Shown here in pieces: positions 26,106 to 35,989 of a stretch of DNA of 64,000 nucleotides. Origin of the DNA: Argopecten irradians (taxonomy: Eukaryota; Mollusca; Bivalvia; Pectinida; Pectinidae); assembly GCF_041381155.1 (NCBI RefSeq), contig NC_091142.1, positions 42,623,747-42,687,746 of the forward strand, read 5' to 3'. The translations under genes and the position numbers were made by a program. The notes under the pieces were generated by a model. The model was given only the letters and a program-made list of their open reading frames with translations. It did not search any database and was not told the DNA's origin. Within the stretch, counting starts at the first letter, position 1. Every line of letters starts with the position of its first letter.

Positions 26106-26298
26106 TTTGAAGATTAGTGATCATCACCAGGGAATCCAAGTGCCAGTTTCACAAACATTCCTTCATTTAATATTCTTTATAGGAAAGCATTACAGAAGCA
26201 AAAATTCTTATATAAAGGAATGTTTATGAATCTGGGACCAGATAGGTTCATTTCATGAGATTAAATGGAATGTGTTGGGGAAGACTTTACACTCTACA
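26106..26298 (+). other. Unique remainder of the last THOC5 intron
   Basis: About 190 bp of non-repetitive AT-rich sequence separates the donor array from the acceptor array. It contains no open frame of note. Together with the two arrays it makes a last intron of about 4.2 kb if the first donor and last acceptor are used. Confidence 0.6.
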
Positions 26299-29200
26299 TG
26301 ATTTGCCCTTTATGTTACAGAGGTCCAAAACGTACCAAACCTTACATGATTTGTCCTTTATATTACAGAGGTCCAAAACGTACCAAACCTTACATGATTT
26401 GCCCTTTATTGTTACAGAGGTCCAAAACGTACAAACCTTACATACAAACCGTACCAAACCCTTCATGTTTTGTCCTTTATGTTACAGGGGTCCAAACCGT
26501 ACCAAACCCTTAATGTTTTGTCCTTTATGTTACAGAGGTTCAAAACTGTACCAAACCCTTCATGTTTTGTCCTTTATGTTACAGGGGTCCAAACTGTACC
26601 AAATCCTTCATGTTTTGTCCTTTATATTACAGAGGTCCAAAACGTACCAAACCTTACATGTTTTGTCCTTCATGTTACAGGGATCCAAACTGTACCAAAC
26701 CCTTCATGTTTTGTTCTTTATGTTACAGGGGTCCAAACTGTACCAAACCTTACATGTTTTTGTCTTTTATGTTACAGAGGTCCAAACCATACCAAACCCT
26801 TCATGTTTTGTTCTTTATGTTACAGGGGTCCAAACTGTACCAAAACCTTACATGTTTTGTCTTTTATGTTACAGAGGTCCAAACCGTACCAAACCCTTCA
26901 TGTTTTGTTCTTTATGTTACAGGGGTCCAAACTGTACCAAACCTTACATGTTTTGTCTTTTATGTTACAGAGGTCCAAACCGTACCAAACCCTTCATGTT
27001 TTGTCCTTTATGTTACAGGGGTCCAAACCGTACCAAACCTTACATGTTTTGTCTTTTATGTTACAGAGGTCCAAACCGTACCAAACCCTTCATGTTTTGT
27101 CCTTTATGTTACAGGGGTCCAAACCGTACCAAACCTTACATGTTTTGTCTTTTATGTTACAGGGGTCCCAAACGTACCAAACCTTACATGTTTTCCCTTT
27201 ATGTTACAGTGGTCCAAACCGTACCAAACCCTTCATGTTTTGCCCTTTATATTACAGAGGTCCAAACCGTACGAAACCTTACATGTTTTGTCCTTTGTGT
27301 TACAGAGGTCCAAACCGTACGAAACCTTACATGTTTTGTCTTTTATGTTACAGGGGTCCAAAACGTACCAAACCTTACATGTTTTCCCTTTATGTTATAG
27401 GGGAACAAACCGTATCAAACCCTTCATGTTTTGTCTTTTATGTTACAGGGGTCCAAAACGTACCAAACCTTACATGTTTTCCCTTTATGTTATAGGGGAA
27501 CAAACCGTATCAAACCCTTCATGTTTTGTCCTTTATGTTACAGGGGTCCAAACCGTACCAAACCCTTCATGTTTTGCCCTTTAATATTACAGGGGTCCAA
27601 ACCGTACCAAACCTTACATGTTTTGTCCTTTATGTTACAGGGGTCCAAACCGTACCAAACCTTACATGTTTTGTCCTTTATATTACAGGGGTCCAAACCG
27701 TACCAAACCTTAAATGATTTGTCCTTTGTGTTACAGAGGTCCAAACCGTACCAAACCTTACATGTTTTGTCCTTTTGTGTTACAGGGGTTCAAACCGTAC
27801 CAAACCTTAAATGTTTTGTCCTTTATGTTACAGGGGTCCAAAACATACCAAACCTTACATGTTTTGTCCTTTATATTACAGGGGTCCAAACCATACCAAA
27901 CCCTTCATGTTTTGTCCTTTGTGTTACAGAGGTCCAAACCGTACCAAACCTTACATGTTTTGTCCTTTGTGTTACAGGGATCCAAACTGTACCAAACCTT
28001 ACATGTTTTGTCCTTTATGTTACAGGGGTCCAAACCGTACCAAACCCTTCATGTTTTGTCCTTTATGTTACAGGGGTCCAAACCGTACCAAACCCTTCAT
28101 GTTTTGTCCTTTATGTTACAGGGGTCCAAACCGTACCAAACCCTTCATGTTTTGTCCTTTATGTTACAGGGGTCCAAACCGTACCAAACCCTTCATGTTT
28201 TGTCCTTTATGTTACAGGGGTCCAAACCGTACCAAATCCTTCATGATTTGTCCTGTATGTTACAGTGGTCCAAACCGTACCAAACCTTTCATGTTTTGTC
28301 CTTTGTGTTACAGGGGTCCAAACCGTACCAAACCTTAAATGTTTTGTCCTTTGTGTTACAGAGGTCCAAACCATACCAAACCTGACATGTTTTGTCCTTT
28401 GTGTTACAGGGGTCCAAACCGTACCAAACCTTAAATGTTTTGTCCTTTATGTTACAGGGGTCCAAAACGTACCAAACCTTACATGTTTTGTCCTTTATAT
28501 TACAGGGGGTCCAAACCATACAAAACCCTTAATGTTTTGTCCTATATATTACATGGGGTCCAAAAACCTTTGTATATACAGAGGTCCAAAACCAAACCTT
28601 ACATGTTTTGTCCTTTATGTTACAGGGGTCCAAACGTACCAAACCTTACATGTTTTGTCCTTTATGTTACAGAGGTCCAAAACGTACCAAACCTTACATG
28701 ATTTGTCCTTTATATTACAGAGGTCCAAACCGTACCAAGCCTTACATGTTTTGTCCTTTATGTTACAGGCGAACAAACCGTACCAAATCCTTCATGATTT
28801 GTCCTTTGTGTTACAGAGGTCCAAACCGTACCAAACCTTACATGTTTTGTCCTTCATGTTACAGGGATCCAAACCGTACCAAACCCTTCGTGTTTTGCCC
28901 TTTATGTTATAGGGGAACATAAACCCGTACCATTACAGAGGTCCAAACCGACCAAACCTTACATGTTTTGTCCTTTATGTTACAGGGGTCCAAACCGTAC
29001 CAAACCCTTCATGTTTTGCCCTTTATGTTATAGGGGAACAAACCGTACCAAACCCTTCATGTTTTGTCCTTTATGTTACAGGGGTCCAAACCGTACCAAA
29101 CCCTTCATGTTTTGTCCTTTATGTTACAGTGGTCCAAACCGTACCAAACCTTACATGTTTTGTCTTTTATGTTACAGGGGTCCAAACCGTACCAAACCCT

Positions 29201-29590
29201 TCATGTTTTGTCCTTTATGTTACAGGGGTCCAAACCGTACCAAACCCTTCATGTTTTGTCCTTTATGTTACAGGGGTCCAAACCGTACCAAACCCTTCAT
29301 GTTTTGTCCTTTATGTTACAGGGGTCCAAACCGTACCAAACCTTACATGTTTTGTCCTTTATGTTACAGGGGTCCAAACCGTACCAAACCTTACATGTTT
29401 TGTCCTTTATGTTACAGGGGTCCAAACTGTACCAAACCTTTCATGTTTTGTCCTTTATGTTACAGGGGTCCAAACCGTACCAAACCTTACATGTTTTGTC
29501 TTTTATGTTACAGGGGTCCAAACCGTATTAAACCCTTCATGTTTTGTCCTTTATGTTAAAGGGGTCCAAACCGTACCAAGCCTTACATGT
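26299..29590 (+). repeat. Tandem array of 3' splice site plus exon start, 48-bp unit (about 68 copies)
   Basis: Each unit consists of about 11 nt of intron end (TTATGTTACAG) and about 37 nt of exon start (GGGTCCAAACCGTACCAAAC, then CTTCATGTTTTGTCCT). The first AG is at 26,319-26,320 and the last at 29,560-29,561. The unit is 16 codons and lacks stops in all three forward frames, so overlapping repetitive frames of up to 381 codons appear. The RGPNRTKPY peptide encoded by the unit is the start of the true last THOC5 exon. A 96-bp dimer pattern (KPF/KPY alternation) is visible at 26.7-27.15 kb and again near 27.35-27.53 kb. Truncated units occur near 26,430, 28,565 and 28,925. Confidence 0.95.
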
Positions 29591-29625
29591 TTTGTCCTGA
29601 GGTGGGAATCTTTACACATCGGTGA
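29562..29625 (+). CDS. THOC5: THOC5, last coding exon (C terminus)
   Basis: The final unit of the 48-bp array runs into unique sequence and encodes GPNRTKPYMFCPEVGIFTHR followed by TGA at 29,623-29,625. As I recall, vertebrate THOC5 ends in a motif of the form RGPxRxKPxxxxxxxGFFxHR; length and spacing match here. The phase fits: the upstream exon leaves AG, and G at 29,562 completes an arginine codon. The acceptor is TTAAAG, not the TTACAG of nearly all other units, and this C-to-A change also creates an in-frame TAA (29,557-29,559) for anything spliced to earlier units. Only this acceptor therefore gives the conserved tail. The reading is convincing in frame and motif but rests on family memory, and use of the AAG acceptor is an inference. 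Confidence 0.7.
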
Positions 29626-29900
29626 GATAGTCGGCAACATTTGCTGTTGATAAAAGGACCAGACATGTGTGTTCAGTGACGGCTTCATCCAAGAAAATGC
29701 TGCTCAAGAGTACTGTACTGTGAATTTGGTTAAGAAAGGCAAACTAAGGACAAGACGTTTATTTTAAAACTGACTTATATATCTTGATTTTTGTTTTGTT
29801 CTGAGAGGGATCAGAGAAGATTGTTGTGAATGTCAGAATTCTATTATTGTCTTGTTGTCACAGATGGTCATGCTGGTAATAAAGTAAATAACAAGTACGT
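29626..29900 (+). other. THOC5 3' UTR
   Basis: Unique, moderately AT-rich sequence follows the TGA and runs to the AATAAA at 29,878. No competing open frame is present. The length of about 275 nt is ordinary for an animal 3' UTR. Confidence 0.6.
29878..29883 (+). promoter_or_regulatory. PolyA signal for THOC5
   Basis: A canonical AATAAA lies 253 nt after the stop codon and is followed about 25 nt later by a GT-rich stretch (ATTTTGTTGGTTTTCTGTTC). This is the usual arrangement of a cleavage and polyadenylation site. Confidence 0.65.
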
Positions 29901-30050
29901 TATTATTTTGTTGGTTTTCTGTTCCCGGGCAGCTCCTTCAGTGTTTTAATGTTATATAGTGGATGTATTGTTAGGTGTCTCTCCTCTGCTATCTGTAAAG
30001 GAAGTATCTGGAAACCTTTGATTATTTTATAGCTTATCTGTCAAAAGGAC

Positions 30051-30487
30051 AAGAACTTATACCAAACAGGTCCAGAGACCTTATACCAAACTGGTCCAGA
30101 GAACTTATACCAAACTGGTCCAGAGAACTTATACCAAACTGGTCCAGAGAACTTATACCAAACTTGTTCAGAGACCTTATACCAAACTTGTTCAGAGACC
30201 TTATACCAAACTTGTCCAGAGAACTTATACCAAACTGGTCCAGAGACCTTATACCAAACTGGTTCAGAGACCTTATACAAACTGGTCCAGAGACCTTATA
30301 CCAAACTGGTCCAGAGAACTTATACCAAACTGGTCCAGAGAACTTATACTAAACTGGTCCAGAGAACTTATACCAAACTGGTCCAGAGAACTTATACTAA
30401 ACTGGTCCAGAGACCTTATACCAAACTGGTCTAGACACCTTATACCAAACTGGTCCAGAGAACTTATACCAAACTGGTCCAGAGACA
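30051..30487. repeat. Tandem array, 24-bp unit (about 18 copies)
   Basis: The unit is GAACTTATACCAAACTGGTC plus CAGA, with GAACTT/GACCTT and CTGGTC/CTTGTTC variants. It lies about 170 bp downstream of the THOC5 polyA signal. It shares the skeleton GGTCCA...TACCAAAC with the 48-bp array, so a common origin is possible but unproven. Confidence 0.93.
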
Positions 30488-30559
30488 GTGGACCTGTACT
30501 ACGCTGGCATAAAAAGGATGAAGGGTTATTATCGAATGAATAAATGAAATCTAAATGTC

Positions 30560-31100
30560 ACTTCTTTTTAATAACTAAGGGGCCTTGAGCCATGATATTT
30601 GGCATGTATCATGCAGATAATAGAGCTTACATGTATACATGACCTTTATTCAAGGTCACAGAGAGATCCAAAAGGCTAAAATCAACAACTGTTTGCCCAT
30701 GAACGCAGCTCTATTGTAGCCAGTCATGTACGTGCTCAAATGAATGGCTACAAAGTTTGTTCAAATAGCCTTTACATTTTTCCATGTTAATACATGCATT
30801 ATATCTTTACTAGTAAATATTTCCTAGGCCTACAGCCATGATATTGGGCCTTTAACATGCCGAGATGTGAGCTACCATGTCTACTGTAATGAAGAACATT
30901 GACCTTCACTCAAGGTCACAATGATCAACTAGGATACAATCTTGCAACAACTTCTTGTCAATGACTAAAATACTAACAGTACAAAAAAAGTATAATATCG
31001 GGCCCCTAAAATGCATGGATTAATAAAAGGTTTAGACATTTGTTTGAAATGACCTTGACCTTCATTGAAAGTCACAGGTTGGTAAATCCCCCCTAACCGC
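30560..31100. repeat. Degenerate dispersed repeat with GACCTT motif (three copies)
   Basis: Three diverged copies of a unit of about 200 bp begin near 30,578, 30,828 and 30,997. Each contains a GGCC(T)TTGAGCC / GCCATGATATTGGG-like head and ends in TGACCTTGACCTTCATT-type sequence followed by (C)AAGGTCACA. This resembles the GACCTTGACC repeats that are common in mollusc genomes. No coding capacity is seen. Confidence 0.55.
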
Positions 31101-31302
31101 ACCTAACCTTTTACTCCCAATAATCAAGTGACCATTGGGTCTAATATTTCACCTGTACATAGCATGATGGGATAGGTCCCTACGTTTTATCACATAATCC
31201 GCCTGATACATGTATTTGGTGATTGTCACTCTGTAATGTGACCTTAACCATTTACATTACGATCTCACGACAAACAAGAAATTAACGTCAAGAAAAACGA
31301 TG
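31101..31302. other. Unique spacer upstream of the possible small gene
   Basis: No gene, repeat or RNA is recognised here. It leads into the CRE-like palindrome at 31,303. Confidence 0.4.
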
Positions 31303-31310
31303 TGACGTCA
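31303..31310. promoter_or_regulatory. CRE palindrome TGACGTCA
   Basis: A perfect eight-base cAMP-response-element consensus lies 11 bp before a strong-context ATG at 31,322. CREB/ATF-family factors bind this sequence in animals. The placement suggests a core promoter, but transcription is not shown. Confidence 0.4.
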
Positions 31311-31321
31311 GGATTTCGAGG

Positions 31322-31377
31322 ATGGTGGCCAACGCTGAAATTTCGCAATATATTTTGTTGTTCAGATTCTTTGAGAT
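31322..31377 (+). CDS. Possible first exon of a small uncharacterised gene
   Basis: ATG in strong context (A at -3, G at +4) opens 18 codons beginning MVANAEISQYILLFRFFE, then two bases before a GTAGGT donor at 31,378. The short hydrophobic run ISQYILLFRFF could be a membrane or signal segment. The phase (2) matches the acceptor at 32,243, giving a 91-residue protein. The evidence is only splice consensus, phase and a promoter-like CRE. A chance match is quite possible because a one-in-three phase agreement is weak support. Confidence 0.3.
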
Positions 31378-32242
31378 GTAGGTTTTTATAGAACTTATGT
31401 GATCAAATGTAACTTACAAGATGTAAATATGTGTTCAATGGATAAAGATCCTATATTTATCTATCAAGGTTGTTCTCTCTATGGACTGATAAGATTGGCT
31501 TAAGAAATCAATGTTTTCTTCCAGGAAAGTAAGAGTACTACTGTTCATCTGAATATATGTTCCTTAGAACGACTTTCACAATCTTATTAGGCTAGAGACT
31601 TTATATATAGGGTTTTGGAATGTGTATTATTGAGAGTGTTTGTATGTGTTGAAGATATCAATTTAAGTGACCTAAACTTTTGTAAATTGTGAGCTTTTAA
31701 AATTCATTTCATATATTGGGCATTATAATTAGAATATAATCGTACGTCTATAGTCATCCTGCGTTTTCCCAGAGAGTAAGGATTTTTCTGAAACTTTATA
31801 ATGAGGTTTTTCTTGTGTCTCATTGCGCCGATGGAATTTCCAAACCAATTTGAAAATTACTGTTCCCACAAAGCTCTGAAGTGACATGTATTCTTTTTCA
31901 GATGTTATATCTTGATCCCTGTCCTCGCTGTTCAGATTTCACTTTGACACTGATAGAAAATCATGCTAATTACTTACTTTAATTTATCTTCTGCAACCGG
32001 TGCAATACTCTGTGATATACAATAATGTAATGTTGTTGAGCACGTTTCAATAGTAATAAATAAAACAGAGTATAGCAACGAAAACAAATTATAAAATACA
32101 ATGGTATCTAGGTTCACTTCATCTGTTGAGTGTCCAACTAGTAATTAAGATATTCTGATTTCGTTGGTTTGTCCTTTAGTTGACGACCTCCTATGTACCT
32201 GTAATAAAAGCTGTAAGGTTGCCGTGTGTTCTTGTCTTTTAG

Positions 32243-32462
32243 TAGGTCGGCTTCTAGCTTCCCTTTTGCTCAGTCGGTAGAAGAGCAAACCAGTCGTCTC
32301 ACTCCTTCTATGCTACGTGAAGGATCAGAAACTACCACTTTTATAGACTATGGTGTGTCTCGTTTAGCCAGGGGACAAAATCCAAAATCTTCCTCACAGG
32401 TGCGAACGCTCAAATCAAGACCAAAAGTGTGGTTGTATTCAAGGAAGATAAAAGTCAGCTAG
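32243..32462 (+). CDS. Possible terminal exon of the same small gene
   Basis: A good polypyrimidine acceptor (TTCTTGTCTTTTAG) opens 72 codons that begin RSASSFPFAQSVEEQTSRLT and end in a basic tail KVWLYSRKIKVS with TAG. The composition is not repeat-like. An AATAAA at 32,645-32,650 could serve as its polyA signal. The product is not recognised. The stretch GCTCAGTCGGTAGAAGAGC near 32,268 also resembles a tRNA A-box, so a SINE-derived origin of part of the exon is an alternative. Confidence 0.38.
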
Positions 32463-32644
32463 GAAGATTTACAAGTTTCAAAATTTAGTCATGTAATGGG
32501 GACAGCAGCTGCTATTTTAACGCCCTAGGTATACCTGGACATGTAGTTCAACCTTTAAAATTCCGCGCTTTGTTACACATGAAAATAACTCTTCCGGAAC
32601 ACCGCGAAAATACCGAATAATATACCGTGTTAAAGTGATTGAAA

Positions 32645-32650
32645 AATAAA
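32645..32650 (+). promoter_or_regulatory. Possible polyA signal (plus strand)
   Basis: AATAAA lies 183 nt after the stop of the possible terminal exon and about 150 bp before the 3' end of the convergent minus-strand gene. Confidence 0.35.
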
Positions 32651-32802
32651 CACTTAACGAATGTGTTAGTATGCTAGTATATACAAGTACGTATTCTAAT
32701 TTAATTACAATGAAGGAATTTGACAGAATGCATGTAAAACTATATACACATACAGTTCAGAGTCTGCTTTTGACAAATGATCCACGGGACGTTTTGAGTA
32801 CT

Positions 32803-33645
32803 TTATTTTTTGCCCTCAGTGTTAAACGTGTCACTGAATCTGACAGAGTGTAGGAGTTTCTCCTTACTGCCGTTTCGTCTCTCCTTACAGCCGTCTGCCT
32901 GACCATCGTCTATCTCCTCGTCCTCGATATTCTGTAGCTTCCTCTGTATTTTCCTCATTGATTTCTTCTCTGTGTAAGACACACGTTTGAACTCCCGCGG
33001 GCCCTGGTACGAGTCCTCCCAGACTGTTGGTAGGGAGTGCGAACTATCGATCTCCCGGGGTAGGGCTTCCTTGCTGTTAGACATTTGGGCGGGGAAAGCC
33101 TCCGTGTACTTGATGGGCATGGAGGCTGTTACCCCGAGGGCCTGTGAGCCCGTCCCCTGGGACTGAGAACCAACACCCGCTGTACTGATGGGCTGTATTG
33201 CTGTATTGGCTACGATCACACCATATGAACTTGAAGTCCGTATTTTACTATACCGCTGTTTTTGTCCCGGCGAGTCCAGTGAACGTTCTTCATTATCCTC
33301 TTGGAACTCGGAGGGAAACTTGCCCGTGTCCGAATCTTGCCCATCCAATTCCGATTGGAAATTATACAGAGGATGGTCAGGGAAAAGCCTATCCGACGTA
33401 TTGGAACCTAATGAGATTTCAAGTGCCATTTTTGCTACAGCGCGTGCAGTGTGCGTGAGACTCTCGGCGACCTGTTTGACAGACGCCGCCTCACACATGG
33501 CTCGCTCGGCCAAGGCCATGGCATGTCGAGCCTTAAGGTCTGCTTCATGTGCCTGGACACGTGCGTAGTGCGCGAGCGAGCTGACCTGTAAGGCCTCTTT
33601 AAACACATCTGTTTTGGCCGTGCATTCCTCGTCCGCATCAGCCAT
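32803..33645 (-). CDS. Uncharacterised 280-residue protein
   Basis: This is an uninterrupted frame, GC-richer than its surroundings, with normal mixed amino-acid use, so it is likely a real gene or a large coding exon. The start ATG has a strong context (A at -3, G at +4), and an in-frame TGA lies 54 nt upstream, which supports this start. Residues about 5-80 are rich in Ala, Glu, Lys and His and look like a long helix or coiled coil. Residues 90-240 are polar and Ser/Gln/Gly-rich, probably disordered. A basic stretch (KKSMRKIQRKLQ) and an acidic one (EDEEIDDG) follow near residues 228-250. There is no signal peptide or membrane segment. I do not recognise a family. AATAAA overlaps the stop codon (plus-strand TTTATT at 32,802-32,807). 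A CRE palindrome lies 47 bp upstream. Confidence 0.75.
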   Translation of the reverse strand: MADADEECTAKTDVFKEALQVSSLAHYARVQAHEADLKARHAMALAERAMCEAASVKQVAESLTHTARAVAKMALEISLGSNTSDRLFPDHPLYNFQSELDGQDSDTGKFPSEFQEDNEERSLDSPGQKQRYSKIRTSSSYGVIVANTAIQPISTAGVGSQSQGTGSQALGVTASMPIKYTEAFPAQMSNSKEALPREIDSSHSLPTVWEDSYQGPREFKRVSYTEKKSMRKIQRKLQNIEDEEIDDGQADGCKERRNGSKEKLLHSVRFSDTFNTEGKK

Positions 33646-33691
33646 GCTTAGTAACCGGGCCTTTGAGCAAATCGTCGCTATGACCTTCTTA

Positions 33692-33699
33692 TGACGTCA
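33692..33699. promoter_or_regulatory. CRE palindrome upstream of the 280-residue gene
   Basis: TGACGTCA sits 47 bp before the minus-strand start codon, with a half-site-like TTGACGTAA about 10 bp further out. It may be a CREB/ATF site in the core promoter. This is inferred from sequence and position only. Confidence 0.4.
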
Positions 33700-34095
33700 C
33701 AGTGATGTTGACGTAATTTGATTCTTCTCGTCATACAAAATATTTTGCTGTGTACATCATTCGAAGAAGAGACCTTTTTGAGTCTCTAAATTAAATAATT
33801 AAGAAACCTAGAGTTCAGATAAAGACGCCAATAATCATCAATCGCAATAGAAAGGATACGAGACAAAAACAATAAAAAGCCACAGGAATGAAACCTCTTT
33901 TTAAACTCTTTCCGTATCATGGATTTCTTCTTGAATCCAACTTGCAATGCACTCTTATCATTCAAGTTACATTTCGTAACATGGAAAAAAGTATTGTTTA
34001 TGCTTGAAACGACAATAAATCGGAAACTAAAAACATATCTCCGTCTGAGAAACGACCAAATTGACAATTGCTCTGAATATTTCACTTAAGCATTA
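33700..34095. other. Intergenic, no gene recognised
   Basis: AT-rich sequence. A 99-codon minus-strand frame is present, but its Phe/Arg/Lys/Ile-rich composition is typical of chance frames in AT-rich DNA. Confidence 0.5.
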
Positions 34096-34249
34096 TTGAA
34101 CTGCATTCAATTGGCAATTATGGGAGTATATGAATGCCAACTTAACGACACATTCAGCATAAAACGCTAACGCGCTAAGCGCTTCTTTAGATTTGCTGTT
34201 GTCCATTTTGGCATTCATACTCCCATAGTTGCAACTGAATGCAGTTCAA
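34096..34249. repeat. Foldback (inverted repeat, 42-45 bp arms)
   Basis: The arm at 34,096-34,140 (TTGAACTGCATTCAATTGGC onward) is nearly the reverse complement of 34,208-34,249 (ending GAATGCAGTTCAA), with a loop of about 67 bp. It could be a small MITE. No target-site duplication was identified with confidence. Confidence 0.7.
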
Positions 34250-34384
34250 TATGTATACACGTATTTTCATGCGATAGCAATTTTATAATGCAATCTCGAG
34301 AGATTTTGCATCCATGATGAATAAAGAATTTATTATTGTCAGTGGTGGGACACCCACCTTCCGTGATGACTAAGACTGCGATTA

Positions 34385-34407
34385 TGACGTCACAATGAAT
34401 GACGTCA
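34385..34407. promoter_or_regulatory. Two CRE palindromes
   Basis: TGACGTCA occurs at 34,385-34,392 and again at 34,400-34,407, 15 bp apart. No adjacent gene is recognised, so a regulatory role is only a possibility. Confidence 0.3.
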
Positions 34408-34409
34408 AA

Positions 34410-35930
34410 TCTAACGGATAGGTGGTTATGCGCTGAACGTAACCAACTACGTTTAGTCAGGTCAAACAGCGAGGTTGCTGTGAAAATATAAATATTTTGA
34501 GTGTTGTGGACAAAGAAGATGGAGAATTAGGGATCCAAACTCATGTACCATACTACCACAACTCCTTGTGATTATCACTGAAAAAAAAAGAAGAAAAGTT
34601 CAATGTCCGTTATTTGTGACAAAAGATACTGGGAAGTTGACATGAAAAACAAAATAGGCCTACTGTATGGGGAGGAAAGTGACTTTCAAACGAAATCTCA
34701 GAATGAGAGAATGGGATGTTTTTGTATAGGACCGAAATTGTTCTGTGTTCATGTCCATTCCAGGCCACGGTATGATACTGTATTATGAACGGCACCGGGA
34801 AGTAATATATTATACAATACTGCAATGTCATTACTTATTCGAAAGTCTATAAATAGGATACACAGCCTAACGTTATATTTCTGAAGTCAAAAACTGCTAC
34901 TAAAACATAGGCTATTAAATTAAATTATTATCCAATACGTTATTTACATGAACAATGAGTTTAATGCCCATATACCATGACCTAAGTGTATTGTTGCTGT
35001 TGTAGACAGCTATTCTAATGTATTATACTTACATAAATAAACATTAAACATAAAAGTCTGTTTCTACAGACGATTATTACCAGGAACTACAAACACTTAG
35101 ACCTAAAGGCCTACTACCTTTCCTAACCGGCTTATATTTTTTTTAAATGGGAATGTAAAACGACATCGATAATTTGTAGAGTCGCAAAAATTATTATCTA
35201 ACCATTAATACTACAGGTATCATCACCTTCTGCATAATTTGATTAAAATAGATAATATGTAAATTTTCAAAACGCCGGTCGTCTGATATTTTCCGCCGTC
35301 GTCGGCAAAACAGCGAAATGACTCTCCACTGTTATCATATATTACGCGGGAAATCTTTGGTGTTGTAACCTCCTCTTAGGCCATCGGATATGTTTTCTGG
35401 GCCCAGTATTTTAAGGAAGGCTCCTAACTTAAGATTTTTCTTAACTTTTGTAATGCTTTCCTATGGAAAATTTTAAGCTAAGGATTTTCTTAAAGTTAAG
35501 GAATGTTCATGAAACTGGTCCCTGCTGTTATTAATGAAACCTTTATACTTTGCTCCGGAAAGATAGTGGGCCTTTAATGCTTTCTTGATAAAATCGTATG
35601 CAATCTTTCTTTATACACAGAACGCAGTTTTGACAGAGTGTGTTGGCGCGTTTCCAAATTTACCTTTAAGTTTAAGTCAGAAATCAAACACACAAATGAA
35701 TCATTATACAATGGGACTATTTCACGTACATGTGGTACCACGTGCGGTACTAGTATCTCCAATGGCGATGGAACGTCACTCTTTGTTATCTTCCCGCTGA
35801 AACGACGTACAGTAAGCGCGGGACATCATCATTCAACGTCATTCCATCACCAATAGATACAATACATGTAGTCCCGCATAAATGTTATCGGGTATCACGT
35901 GGTACGTGATTTATTCCCATTTTATCGATT
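34410..35930. other. Intergenic, no gene recognised
   Basis: AT-rich, with only short open frames on either strand that lack splice context or recognisable motifs. The segment around 35,400-35,520 contains imperfect direct repeats of an AAGGA/TTAAG type. Nothing else is supported. Confidence 0.45.
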
Positions 35931-35934
35931 GCGA

Positions 35935-35988
35935 GTGATACGGTCGGCTAGCTCAGTCGGTAGGGCGGCGGACCTGGAAGTCCGGGGT
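35935..35988 (+). other. tRNA-like fragment (5' half), probably a SINE head
   Basis: GGCTAGCTCAGTCGGTAGGG is a good tRNA D-arm/A-box, and CGGACCTGGAAGTCCG can form an anticodon-like stem. No T-arm or B-box (GGTTCGANNCC) and no 3' acceptor strand follow. It is therefore a truncated tRNA-derived element, not a functional tRNA gene. Confidence 0.5.
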
Positions 35989-35989
35989 A

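Noticed and set aside
26255..28900. Cysteine-rich CPLCYRGPNRTKPF frames as an independent zinc-binding repeat protein
   Set aside because: The unit is better explained as a duplicated THOC5 intron-exon boundary, all three forward frames are open, and indels break each one.
33188..33568. Plus-strand frame of 126 codons
   Set aside because: Antisense shadow of the 280-residue minus-strand gene.
35935..35988. A functional tRNA gene
   Set aside because: Only the D-arm and an anticodon-like stem are present; the T-arm, B-box and 3' acceptor strand are missing.
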